Below, one piece after another: positions 8,693 through 17,027 of a DNA stretch of 53,027 nt. A program made the position numbers and the translations under genes. Below the pieces are notes generated by a model. It made no database searches. It was not told the origin of the DNA and was given only the letters and a program-made list of their open reading frames with translations. Origin of the DNA: CAIVAT01 sp037128705 (lineage in GTDB: Bacteria; Bacteroidota; Bacteroidia; Bacteroidales; FEN-979). Within the stretch, counting starts at the first letter, position 1; every line of letters begins with the position of its first letter. The DNA lies in the NCBI GenBank assembly GCA_037128705.1, contig JBAXVX010000027.1, positions 1 to 53,027 on the forward strand, in the 5' to 3' direction.

Positions 8693-9991
8693 ATGGCATG
8701 GATAAAAAGCACGGTTTTCATTCTGGTACTGGCCATGCTTTCCCTTCCTGCGGTGCAAAAGGCGTTTAAAATATTTCCCACAACCGCGCTTGAAGGTTAT
8801 TTCGTTCCCAGTTCCCGGCCGGTTTTTTCCCTGGCTTCATTCAGCACCGGCGAATACCAGCAGAAGATGACCCCGCACCTGGATCGCACCATCGGCTTTC
8901 ACAACGAACTCACCCGGCTCTTCAACCAGTGTGATTTTTCTTTTTTTTCCATTCCCCATGCAGCCCGCATCGTTGTTGGAAAGGACAACTGCCTCCAGGC
9001 CGATTATCATATTGATGCCTATCTCGGAAGAGATTTCATCGGGAAAAGGTTTATCGATGACAAAGTCGCCCGGTTAAAATTCCTGCAGGATTGGTTTTGG
9101 AAAAAGAAGGGGGTCCGCCTGCTGGTCATTATGGCGCCCGGCAAAGGATTTTATTACCCTGAGACCATTCCAGGCCGGTTCCTGAAGGGGAATAGGGGGA
9201 TCACCAACAACGACTACTACGCGCAGCGCATGATGGAAAACGGGATCAACCTGATCGATTTCAACCGTTGGATGGTCAGTCTGAAAGACACCTCGCGCAA
9301 CATCCTCTACCCGAAAACAGGGGTGCACTGGAGTACGTACGGCGCTTTTCTGTGTGCCGATTCACTCACCAAATACCTGGAGGTAAAACTTGGCCGGACC
9401 GTTCCGCACCTGGTCCTCGACAGCCTGGTGCATGATCCGGTGACGCGGCGGAGTGACAATGACATGTACCGCGTGATGAACCTGATGTGTGCGATTGGCG
9501 GGCCTGTCATGACCTACCCGGTATTTCATCATGAATACACCGGTTCACTTCCGAAACCTGCAGCCCTGTTTATCAGCGATAGTTTTTACTGGAACTGGCA
9601 TGACAACGGGATCATTAAAAACACCTTCAGGCGCGAGGAGATGTGGTATTACGACAAGGAGGTTTACCCGATGCAGCGGATCAGGCATACCAATACGGCT
9701 TTGATTGACCTCGACCAGGCCGTCGGCCGGCAGGATGTGATCATTCTCCTGGAGACCAATGCAGGGTACGGGAACCCCGGATTTGGGTTCATTGACCGGG
9801 CTTATGAGTATTATTATCCCGGGAAAACAAGGATAAAGCAGCTCGAGGCGGGCTTCAGGGCCAATCCCGAAATGATGGATCTCCTGAGGAAAAAAGCCGG
9901 GGAACAGAACCTCCCGCTGGATGCCGTGATGCGTACGGATGCGATTTATGTTTACAACAATGAATTGAAACGGATTTCAACACATAACTGA
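8693..9991 (+). CDS. AlgJ/AlgX-like SGNH-type protein (putative glycan O-acetylation)
   Basis: A 432-residue protein with an N-terminal uncleaved span or signal (about residues 4-24) and a periplasmic domain related to AlgX/AlgJ/DHHW proteins. Two hallmark segments are visible: T-G210-V-H212-W-S, at the place of the T-D-x-H-W catalytic segment, and I-S-D-S297-F-Y, at the place of the nucleophilic serine. The Asp two residues before the His is Gly here. The C-terminus is a short unit, NPEMMDLLRKKAGEQ then LDAVMRTDAIYVY, repeated in its paralogue at 19110. The MBOAT gene follows after 2 bases, so the pair most likely works like AlgI with AlgJ/X: the membrane partner exports the acyl group and this protein places it on a glycan. 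Catalytic competence is uncertain because of the Asp change. Confidence 0.7.
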   Translation: MAWIKSTVFILVLAMLSLPAVQKAFKIFPTTALEGYFVPSSRPVFSLASFSTGEYQQKMTPHLDRTIGFHNELTRLFNQCDFSFFSIPHAARIVVGKDNCLQADYHIDAYLGRDFIGKRFIDDKVARLKFLQDWFWKKKGVRLLVIMAPGKGFYYPETIPGRFLKGNRGITNNDYYAQRMMENGINLIDFNRWMVSLKDTSRNILYPKTGVHWSTYGAFLCADSLTKYLEVKLGRTVPHLVLDSLVHDPVTRRSDNDMYRVMNLMCAIGGPVMTYPVFHHEYTGSLPKPAALFISDSFYWNWHDNGIIKNTFRREEMWYYDKEVYPMQRIRHTNTALIDLDQAVGRQDVIILLETNAGYGNPGFGFIDRAYEYYYPGKTRIKQLEAGFRANPEMMDLLRKKAGEQNLPLDAVMRTDAIYVYNNELKRISTHN

Positions 9992-9993
9992 CC

Positions 9994-11451
9994 ATGGTTT
10001 TCAGCAGCAGTTTGTTTTTACTCTATTTTTTGCCCGCCTTCCTGATCATCTATTATCTGGCAGGCAGGAGATTGAGAAATTGGGTGATCCTTGTCGCCAG
10101 CCTCTGTTTTTATGCCTGGGGAGCCCCGAAATTTGTCTTTTTCGTGGCCGGATCCATCCTGGTCGATTTTGTCCTTATCCGGCAGATGAGCCTGAAAACC
10201 GGGTCGGGCCGCCGGACCCTTTTCTGGATCTCCGTTGCCCTGAACCTTTTCCTGCTCCTCTATTTCAAGTACATGAATTTCTTCGCCGACCAGTTCCAGG
10301 TGATGCTGGGCTGGTTCGGATCCAAACCGGAAGCATGGACGGGCATTGTGCTCCCGGTAGGAATTTCATTCATTACCTTCCAGAAACTCTCCTATACCCT
10401 CGACGTTTATAAAAAGCAGCACCCGGTTTTTCAAAAACTGCAGGATTATGCCCTGTACATCCTGATGTTCCCGCAATTGCTGTCGGGCCCCATTGTGCGA
10501 CCCGGACAGATTGCCGGCCAGATCACCGACCGGTCGGGACAGGAGAACCTGGACTACCGTCTTACCGGCTTTTACCGGTTTATCCTCGGGCTTGCCAAGA
10601 AGGTGCTGATCGCCGATGTGCTGGGGGTGACCGTCCATGAAATTTTCGCCCTCTCCTCGGTTGAAATGTCGAGCGGGATCGTCTGGATCGGGGCGATCGC
10701 CTATACCTTCCAGATCTATTTTGATTTTTCGGGGTACACCGACATGGCCATCGGGCTGGCCCGCATGCTCGGCTTCAGGCTGCCTGAAAATTTCGACTCT
10801 CCCTACATCTCGCAAAGCATCACCGAATTCTGGCGCCGGTGGCACATGACGCTGTCGTTCTGGTTCCGCGACTATATCTTTCTGCCGCTGGCCTACGCCA
10901 CCTCGCGCAAACTGCCGAAAGAGCATTACCTCGGGATACGCAGCGACAAGGTGATCTACCTCATTGCCACCTCGGTGACCTTCCTGCTGTGCGGTTTCTG
11001 GCACGGTGCCGCATGGACATTCATCGTGTGGGGCGGCTACATGGGACTTTTCCTCATCATCGACCGGCTGTTCCTCCTGAAATACCTGAAAAAGGCCGGG
11101 AAGATTCCGTCGATCATCCTCACCTTTTTCCTGCTGATGACCGGATGGCTGATCTTCAGGTCACAAACGCTTGATGAGGCATGGTTCCTCATCCGCCGGC
11201 TCTTCCTTTTCCAGGGAGGAGAAAACATGGTATGGCTGAACCCGAAATTCTGGACCATGCTGACGGTGGCGGTCCTCTTCTCCTTCTGGGGCGGGTTCCG
11301 GAAGATAGAAGCCTGGATCCAGAAACTTTATTTTAACCCGGGAAATGTGCTGATGATCACCTGCTCCATCCTGGCCATACTTTTGTTTATCCTGTGCGAG
11401 GCGACCATCACCTCCTCGGGATTCAGCCCCTTTATCTATTTCAGATTTTAA
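9994..11451 (+). CDS. MBOAT-family O-acyltransferase (AlgI/DltB-like)
   Basis: A 485-residue polytopic protein whose whole length fits the AlgI type. It has the core FDSPYISQSITEFWRRWHMT followed by LSFWFRDYIFLPL, and the MBOAT active-site segment F-W-H337-G-A-A-W-T. These enzymes move an acyl group, usually acetyl, across the inner membrane to a periplasmic glycan acceptor. The gene is 2 bases downstream of the AlgJ/X-like gene, which is the normal partner arrangement. There are no alginate-specific neighbours (alg8, alg44, algG, algE), so the acceptor is a different glycan, presumably the product of the GT genes around it. Family assignment is very secure. Confidence 0.93.
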   Translation: MVFSSSLFLLYFLPAFLIIYYLAGRRLRNWVILVASLCFYAWGAPKFVFFVAGSILVDFVLIRQMSLKTGSGRRTLFWISVALNLFLLLYFKYMNFFADQFQVMLGWFGSKPEAWTGIVLPVGISFITFQKLSYTLDVYKKQHPVFQKLQDYALYILMFPQLLSGPIVRPGQIAGQITDRSGQENLDYRLTGFYRFILGLAKKVLIADVLGVTVHEIFALSSVEMSSGIVWIGAIAYTFQIYFDFSGYTDMAIGLARMLGFRLPENFDSPYISQSITEFWRRWHMTLSFWFRDYIFLPLAYATSRKLPKEHYLGIRSDKVIYLIATSVTFLLCGFWHGAAWTFIVWGGYMGLFLIIDRLFLLKYLKKAGKIPSIILTFFLLMTGWLIFRSQTLDEAWFLIRRLFLFQGGENMVWLNPKFWTMLTVAVLFSFWGGFRKIEAWIQKLYFNPGNVLMITCSILAILLFILCEATITSSGFSPFIYFRF

Positions 11452-11473
11452 TTCAAATTAACTGCGATCAACC

Positions 11474-13384
11474 ATGAAGGCCGATTTTATCTCAAAAAAC
11501 AAAGGTTTTTTTTACCTGGGAATGATCCTGGTGGCGATCATCACCTTCTTCCCGCTTTTTTTCACCGGGTTCGTCACAGCCGATGATCTTCACTATTACC
11601 TGATCACCAGGCGGGGCGAGATCATGGCCGATACCACCTTCTTTGCAAAGATCGCCGGCCGGTTTTATTTTTATATCGTACGGCCGGTCTACAGCCTGCC
11701 CTATATTTTCGGCGACAGCATGGTGATCGTAAAGCTTTTCCAGTATGTCCCCCTGATGATCTCCTTTCTCCTGTTTGCGAAAATTGTCTCGGTGATGACG
11801 AAATCAAAAGAGATGGCGTGGCTTTTCCTCCTGGTTTTCCTGATGACGATGCAGATCTCGCAGCACACAAGCCTCTTCGTGGCCTACCCCTTCTATTTCA
11901 CCTTTTCATTCTCCCTGCTGTTAATCTCATACCTGCTCCTGTTGCGCTATATCGGAGAGGGAAAAAAATACCTGCTCCTGGTCTCCGCCCTGGTTTTCGC
12001 CCTCGGACTGCTGTTTTATGAAACCTATATTTTCTTCCTCCTGTTTGCAGCCCTCACCCTTGTTTTTTACAACCTGAAGGAGAAGGGTGCCTACGGGGAA
12101 GGGATAAAAAAATCGTTCGTACAATTCCTGCCTTTCCTGATCGTCGGGCTGATTTACCTGGCCGCTTACTTTGTATTCAGGAAGGTTTATCCTTCGCAGT
12201 ACCCCGGCACCAATTTCGAGTTCAAGAACCTGACGCCGGGCAACTTTTTCATGGTTTTATGGCACCTGGCCTACTCCTCCTTCCCCCTGACCGTGTATGA
12301 AACAACCCACAATTTGTTCTGGGACAAATCGGAGCTGATCAACGGGTATTCACCGGTGGTGTTGAAATTGCTTTTAACCGCCCGGGTCGAATGGATCATC
12401 AAGGGGCTCCTGGTCGCCTTTATCGGTTACAAGTTGCTGATGAACACTCCATCCTTGAAAATAAAGGGCCTTTTGTCGGGCGTGCTGATCGCCATGCTGC
12501 TGATCTTCCTTCCCCAGATCCCGCTGGCGCTCACCGAAAAATATATGGCCTATGCAGGGCTCGGAACCATGATCGGCTATGTGACCACCTTCTTCTCCTT
12601 TTTCGGCACGCTGCTCCTGATCACCCTTTTGCTGAGCTCCGTAATGAACCTGTTCAACTTCAGCAAATTTGTCAAGCATGGAGTCACTGGAATTTTTGTC
12701 ATTGGCTTTTTTGTCTGCTCGGTGCTGACCGACTTTTCGAATTATTCCATTGCAAAGGATATGCACAGCGCCAACCTGAGGTTTTATGCCGTGGATGAAC
12801 TGATGAAATCGGATGAATTCAAAACCATCCCTACCGGAACGCCATTTTACGCAAAGGATATGTGGAACAACCCATCCTATTGTGCACGCGGAATCACCGA
12901 ACAGGAATTCAACTGGAATGAATATTTCTATGCCAAAAGCGGGGTTTCCTACCTGTTTGGCCGGGAAGATGCGCGTTTTCTTGAATATTCAAAAACGGTC
13001 ACCCTGGTGCCCTACTACCTGACCATGCGGCAACCCGAAAGGTCGGAGGAGATCACCCTGGTTATGGGCCGGATGGCGCCGGTGCAGCCACAGGATACGG
13101 TGGTCAATCATTTCAGCGACCGTGCCACCATTGCCTACTATTCATCATACAAGACCTTCACCCTCACCTTCAGGGTAAAGCAGGATTCGGCCATCACCGT
13201 TCCGTTGAAGATCAACCACATCGTGGAGGAGGTGAACATGGATAAGACGATCGAAGTCACCGTTTACAATACGAAAAAGAGCCAGCCGGCTACAGTCTTC
13301 GTCCTGCAGTTCCCGGGGATTGATTTGAATTCCATCATGATCTCCAATTCAATCAATCCCAAAAACAAATATTTCTATCTTTAG
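11474..13384 (+). CDS. Polytopic membrane protein, possible GT-C glycosyltransferase
   Basis: A 636-residue protein with a first span at about residues 13-33, then a loop beginning T-A-D37-D38-L-H-Y-Y, then about ten more hydrophobic spans to residue 425, and a soluble C-terminal domain of about 200 residues. The acidic pair just after the first span is where GT-C enzymes keep their catalytic base, as in the other GT-C-like proteins here. I see no motif that names a specific family. The tail carries beta-strand-like sequence (YKTFTLTFRVKQDSAITVPL) and ends in aromatic residues, and it does not clearly match the module shared by the other proteins. It lies between the MBOAT and the second GT2 gene with small gaps, so it is part of the same operon. 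Confidence 0.6.
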   Translation: MKADFISKNKGFFYLGMILVAIITFFPLFFTGFVTADDLHYYLITRRGEIMADTTFFAKIAGRFYFYIVRPVYSLPYIFGDSMVIVKLFQYVPLMISFLLFAKIVSVMTKSKEMAWLFLLVFLMTMQISQHTSLFVAYPFYFTFSFSLLLISYLLLLRYIGEGKKYLLLVSALVFALGLLFYETYIFFLLFAALTLVFYNLKEKGAYGEGIKKSFVQFLPFLIVGLIYLAAYFVFRKVYPSQYPGTNFEFKNLTPGNFFMVLWHLAYSSFPLTVYETTHNLFWDKSELINGYSPVVLKLLLTARVEWIIKGLLVAFIGYKLLMNTPSLKIKGLLSGVLIAMLLIFLPQIPLALTEKYMAYAGLGTMIGYVTTFFSFFGTLLLITLLLSSVMNLFNFSKFVKHGVTGIFVIGFFVCSVLTDFSNYSIAKDMHSANLRFYAVDELMKSDEFKTIPTGTPFYAKDMWNNPSYCARGITEQEFNWNEYFYAKSGVSYLFGREDARFLEYSKTVTLVPYYLTMRQPERSEEITLVMGRMAPVQPQDTVVNHFSDRATIAYYSSYKTFTLTFRVKQDSAITVPLKINHIVEEVNMDKTIEVTVYNTKKSQPATVFVLQFPGIDLNSIMISNSINPKNKYFYL

Positions 13385-13396
13385 CAAAAAACAAGA

Positions 13397-14122
13397 ATGT
13401 CAGAACCCATCTACCTGAGTGTTGTTGTTCCGTCCTATAAATCTGCCGGAATCCTGGAGAAGAACCTCCCGTTTTTACTATCCTACCTGCAGAAACAGGA
13501 TTACACCTGGGAGGTGATCGTGGTGGATGATGGCAGCAACGACCAGGGCGCGACGGAGGCGGTGTGCCATAAACTGAACTGCACCTTTCGCCGGAATGAA
13601 AAGAACATGGGAAAGGGAGCGGCCGTGCGCACCGGGATGATGGCAGCCCGGGGATTGTTCAGGATCTTTACCGATGCCGATATTCCCTACGAGCTCGATG
13701 CGATCGGAACCATGCTCCACTATCTCGATTTCAAGGAATTCCAGATCGTGATCGGGGACAGGAACCTTCCCGGATCCTCCTACCTGACCGAAATTTCGGG
13801 GCTCCGGAAGTTCACCAGCGTGTTCTTCACCCGCTTTGTCGGCTCGATCGTCACCACCAGCTTTTTCGACACCCAGTGCGGACTCAAGGGATTCAGGGGG
13901 GACGTGGCCGATTTTATCTTCAGGCATGCCCGCATCAACGGTTTTGCCTTCGACGTGGAGTTGCTCTACATCGCCCTGAAACAGAATTTCGAGATCAAAC
14001 GGATCCCCGTCAGGCTGAACAACCAGGAAAAATCGACTGTCCGCGTGCTGCGGCATGGCATGGTGATGTTTTTCGACCTGTTTAAAATCAAGATCAACAA
14101 CGTGAAGGGATTTTATAAATAA
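13397..14122 (+). CDS. Family 2 glycosyltransferase, DPM1-like
   Basis: A 241-residue GT-A enzyme and the second of its kind in the locus. It shows LSVVVPSYKSAG, the strand VIVVDDGSND, NMGKGAAVRTGM, and the metal-binding T-D93-A-D95-I-P-Y-E. The later D-T-Q-C-G-L-K-G-F is the usual signature of polyprenyl-phosphate glucosyl/mannosyl transferases of the DPM1/YkcC branch. No C-terminal spans are present. It probably loads a sugar onto undecaprenyl phosphate for a GT-C partner, perhaps the polytopic protein 12 bases upstream. Having two different donor makers suggests the final glycan contains at least two periplasmically added sugars; that is inference. Confidence 0.85.
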   Translation: MSEPIYLSVVVPSYKSAGILEKNLPFLLSYLQKQDYTWEVIVVDDGSNDQGATEAVCHKLNCTFRRNEKNMGKGAAVRTGMMAARGLFRIFTDADIPYELDAIGTMLHYLDFKEFQIVIGDRNLPGSSYLTEISGLRKFTSVFFTRFVGSIVTTSFFDTQCGLKGFRGDVADFIFRHARINGFAFDVELLYIALKQNFEIKRIPVRLNNQEKSTVRVLRHGMVMFFDLFKIKINNVKGFYK

Positions 14123-14154
14123 TAATTATCTTTACATCATCCAGTTTTGTTGAG

Positions 14155-17013
14155 ATGAAAAGTCTGCTCTTTTCCCTGTTGCTCATACTGGGCTTTAATG
14201 CCGCATCTGCCCAATGGCAGGTAGTTCATTCGGGAGGATCGCAAAACCTGGCAGCCGGATGCTTCATCAGCGATTCGGTCGGGTTTGTCATCAGTACCGG
14301 CGGGGTTGTTCTGAAAACCAGCGACCAGGGAACAACCTGGAACATTCAGGCAACCTTGCCGGGCGTGTTTACCTCCATCACCAAAGCCGGTCCCGATACC
14401 CTTTATGCCGGAGGAAATTGTATCTACAGAAGCTTTGATGGCGGAGATACATGGAGCCTGGTTGCTAACCTGGGGGATACCATTACCGACCTTTTATTCT
14501 TCGGATCAAAAACAGGGTTCTCCATTGTTCCCAACATCACCCATTGCGTCTGGGCCGGGTGGGACTATTATGTCGATTCCTATTATGTTGCAAAATCGAC
14601 CGACCAGGGTGTCAGTTGGCAGCCTGATATGCCGATTGGGGAACGAACCAACCGTTTTCAACAGATCAACGACAGCGTAGCCTATTTCAACGGGGGGGCG
14701 CATGTAGGATATCCGCATTGTATCGATGGCTGGTACGATGTGTCGAAGAGAACAACCGACAGGGGCCTTACCTGGGCCCAGGCTCACCAACCCCCGCCGG
14801 GGAACACCTTATTTTCCTTTATCAATGCCGATACAGGTTATTTTATCAGACCGGGGTACTGGCCGGAGGATAGATATAAGATCTGGAAAACGGCGGATGG
14901 CGGGGATACCTTTACGCAATCCTTCACGGAGATCCCGGATGCTTCGGTAAAACAATGCACCTTTATCAATGAAATAGACGGGTATTTGCTGGCCGATCAT
15001 CACATTGATGTCACCCGGTCAAACGGCTTGGCCTGGAGCAATGATCATACCTCATCAGAAACATTGAATTCGATGATGTACAACCCCTCTCATTTCCTTT
15101 TTGCGATGGGGTCGAACGGGTTAATCCTGAAAAAACACATCGTGGAGAGCACCCATTCCGATACAGTTTACCGGGTTAACACAGACAACAACGCATTTGA
15201 TTTTGGTTTGCTGCAGGTGAACACCTCGTTGACAAAGCAACTGGTGGTCACAAATACCGGCAATATTTCCCTTGATCTCACGCTGGCCTCTTCCGATCCA
15301 TTCAGGATCAGCCTGGCCGACAGTTCATTTGAAAATTCCATTCACCTGACCCTCGCCTCTTTCCGGGATACCACGGTTTTTATTCAGTTTTCCCCCACCG
15401 AAAGAAAGAGATACAGCGACACACTCTTTATTTCCGCCGACAGTATAGCGACCATCAGGATTCCGTTGTCCGGATCTGCATTTGCCGGGCTATCCGGCGA
15501 TATAACGCGCGACACGGTCATCTGTACCGACACCTTGCGGATCATCGGAGATGTCACCATACTGCCCTGCGTCAGGATGACCATCTGTCCCGGAACCTAT
15601 GTCTATCTGACGGATAATTTCAGGCTGAATGTCGAGGGTGTTCTCAAGGCAGACGGAACCGTGCAGCTACCCATCCGATTCGGTTACCTCAATTCATGCG
15701 CATACTGGAACGGCATCTTTGTCATCAATCCGGATACCACCGACATCACTTCGCTCTCCTATTGCGATTTCCCCGACCGGAGCAACAGTCCTTCCATTCA
15801 TGTTTTCAGGGGAACGCTGGCCATGGATCATTGCACGGTGACCAACAAATCGGGAAACGGAATCATGGCCGGGCCCCATTCCAGGCTTCTGCTGACAAAC
15901 AGCATCCTCCTCAATACCTCAGGCAATGCTGTTACATGTGATTCGTGCGACCTTTTCAGCGTGCAGGGGAGTGATATTTTTAACAATGCACATGGAATTG
16001 TGATTTCAGGCGGCAGGGAGGTGCTCATCCAAAACAACCAGGTTCATGAAAACACGGCCGAAGGCATCTCCGGAATCAGCGATGCAGTGATCAGGGGAAA
16101 TTCCATTTTTAAAAACAGCGGGGGAATATCCTGTTCCGGCTCCCATATCCGCATTGAAAACAACAAAATTTTTTATAACACCAAACATGGAATTTATTAC
16201 GACATGGGAGACGGGGGCTGTTATATCATTCAAAACCTTATCTTCAACAATGTTAATTATGACGAGCCCGATACGCATGGCATCGGCATCTATCTTACCA
16301 CCCGGTCCACCTCTTCACCCACCGGTTATGTGATCGGAAACACGATTTGCAACAATGCCTACATTGGCTTTGGTACCGATCTGTTTGGCATGGGCGTTCA
16401 TGCTGCGACCTTCAACCTGCAGGTTTTCAATAACATCATAAACAATGTTGCCGGGACGAACTATAATGTGATGGTGTGGCCTGAAGTGAATTTAACCATC
16501 GATTACAACTGCATCAACCAGACAGGACTTCCCGGCGAGCACAACCTCAATGCAGACCCTGGTTTTGTAAATCCCATCACCGTACTAGGCATCCCGGATA
16601 TTCCGGATTACGACTGGTCGCTGAAGGGTTCGTCCCCCTGTGTGAATACCGGCGACTCGACCCAGACTGCCTTTCAGCTGCCGCTTGATTTTGCGGGTTT
16701 GCCCAGGGTGTGCGGCAACCGGATCGACATGGGCGCCTATGAATACCAGGGGCCCTTCTCCATCCACGACAACGATCTCTCATCCGGCGTCATGGTTTAC
16801 CCCAATCCGGCAGCCGGAGTTCTGAATGTGGTTGTGAACAGACCCGGTTCAGTGCAATTCTTGCTCAATGACATCTCCGGGAGGAGCCTGCTCCGGGAGA
16901 CATTTGTACGGAGGATTTCTGCAAATCTGGAGCCTCTTACCCCTGGAATCTACTTTTACGAGCTCCGCGATGGCCGCGGGGTTATCAAAACAGGGAAAAT
17001 AGTGAAGGATTAG
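14155..17013 (+). CDS. Large secreted T9SS protein: beta-propeller, ASH-like domain and parallel beta-helix
   Basis: A 952-residue protein with signal peptide MKSLLFSLLLILGFNAASAQ. Residues about 20-330 hold repeats of the type T-S-D-Q-G-T-T-W and S-F-D-G-G-D-T-W, as in Ycf48/BNR-like beta-propellers. Residues about 345-440 hold FDFGLLQVNTSLTKQLVVTN, an ASH/choice-of-anchor-D type Ig-like unit. Residues about 450-850 are rich in G-N-x-I and N-N-x-I repeats and resemble right-handed parallel beta-helix proteins, a fold common in polysaccharide lyases and surface glycan-binding proteins. The last 75 residues (VMVYPNPAAGVLNVVV ... GIYFYELRDGRGVIKTGKIV) are a T9SS type A sorting domain. A near-consensus promoter element (TATCTTTA) lies about 20 bases upstream. 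Its enzymatic role, if any, is unknown. Confidence 0.75.
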   Translation: MKSLLFSLLLILGFNAASAQWQVVHSGGSQNLAAGCFISDSVGFVISTGGVVLKTSDQGTTWNIQATLPGVFTSITKAGPDTLYAGGNCIYRSFDGGDTWSLVANLGDTITDLLFFGSKTGFSIVPNITHCVWAGWDYYVDSYYVAKSTDQGVSWQPDMPIGERTNRFQQINDSVAYFNGGAHVGYPHCIDGWYDVSKRTTDRGLTWAQAHQPPPGNTLFSFINADTGYFIRPGYWPEDRYKIWKTADGGDTFTQSFTEIPDASVKQCTFINEIDGYLLADHHIDVTRSNGLAWSNDHTSSETLNSMMYNPSHFLFAMGSNGLILKKHIVESTHSDTVYRVNTDNNAFDFGLLQVNTSLTKQLVVTNTGNISLDLTLASSDPFRISLADSSFENSIHLTLASFRDTTVFIQFSPTERKRYSDTLFISADSIATIRIPLSGSAFAGLSGDITRDTVICTDTLRIIGDVTILPCVRMTICPGTYVYLTDNFRLNVEGVLKADGTVQLPIRFGYLNSCAYWNGIFVINPDTTDITSLSYCDFPDRSNSPSIHVFRGTLAMDHCTVTNKSGNGIMAGPHSRLLLTNSILLNTSGNAVTCDSCDLFSVQGSDIFNNAHGIVISGGREVLIQNNQVHENTAEGISGISDAVIRGNSIFKNSGGISCSGSHIRIENNKIFYNTKHGIYYDMGDGGCYIIQNLIFNNVNYDEPDTHGIGIYLTTRSTSSPTGYVIGNTICNNAYIGFGTDLFGMGVHAATFNLQVFNNIINNVAGTNYNVMVWPEVNLTIDYNCINQTGLPGEHNLNADPGFVNPITVLGIPDIPDYDWSLKGSSPCVNTGDSTQTAFQLPLDFAGLPRVCGNRIDMGAYEYQGPFSIHDNDLSSGVMVYPNPAAGVLNVVVNRPGSVQFLLNDISGRSLLRETFVRRISANLEPLTPGIYFYELRDGRGVIKTGKIVKD

Positions 17014-17027
17014 GCTGCACCTGCAGA

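Noticed and set aside
8693..11451. Alginate biosynthesis locus
   Set aside because: AlgI- and AlgJ-like genes are present but alg8, alg44, algE, algG, algK and algD are not.
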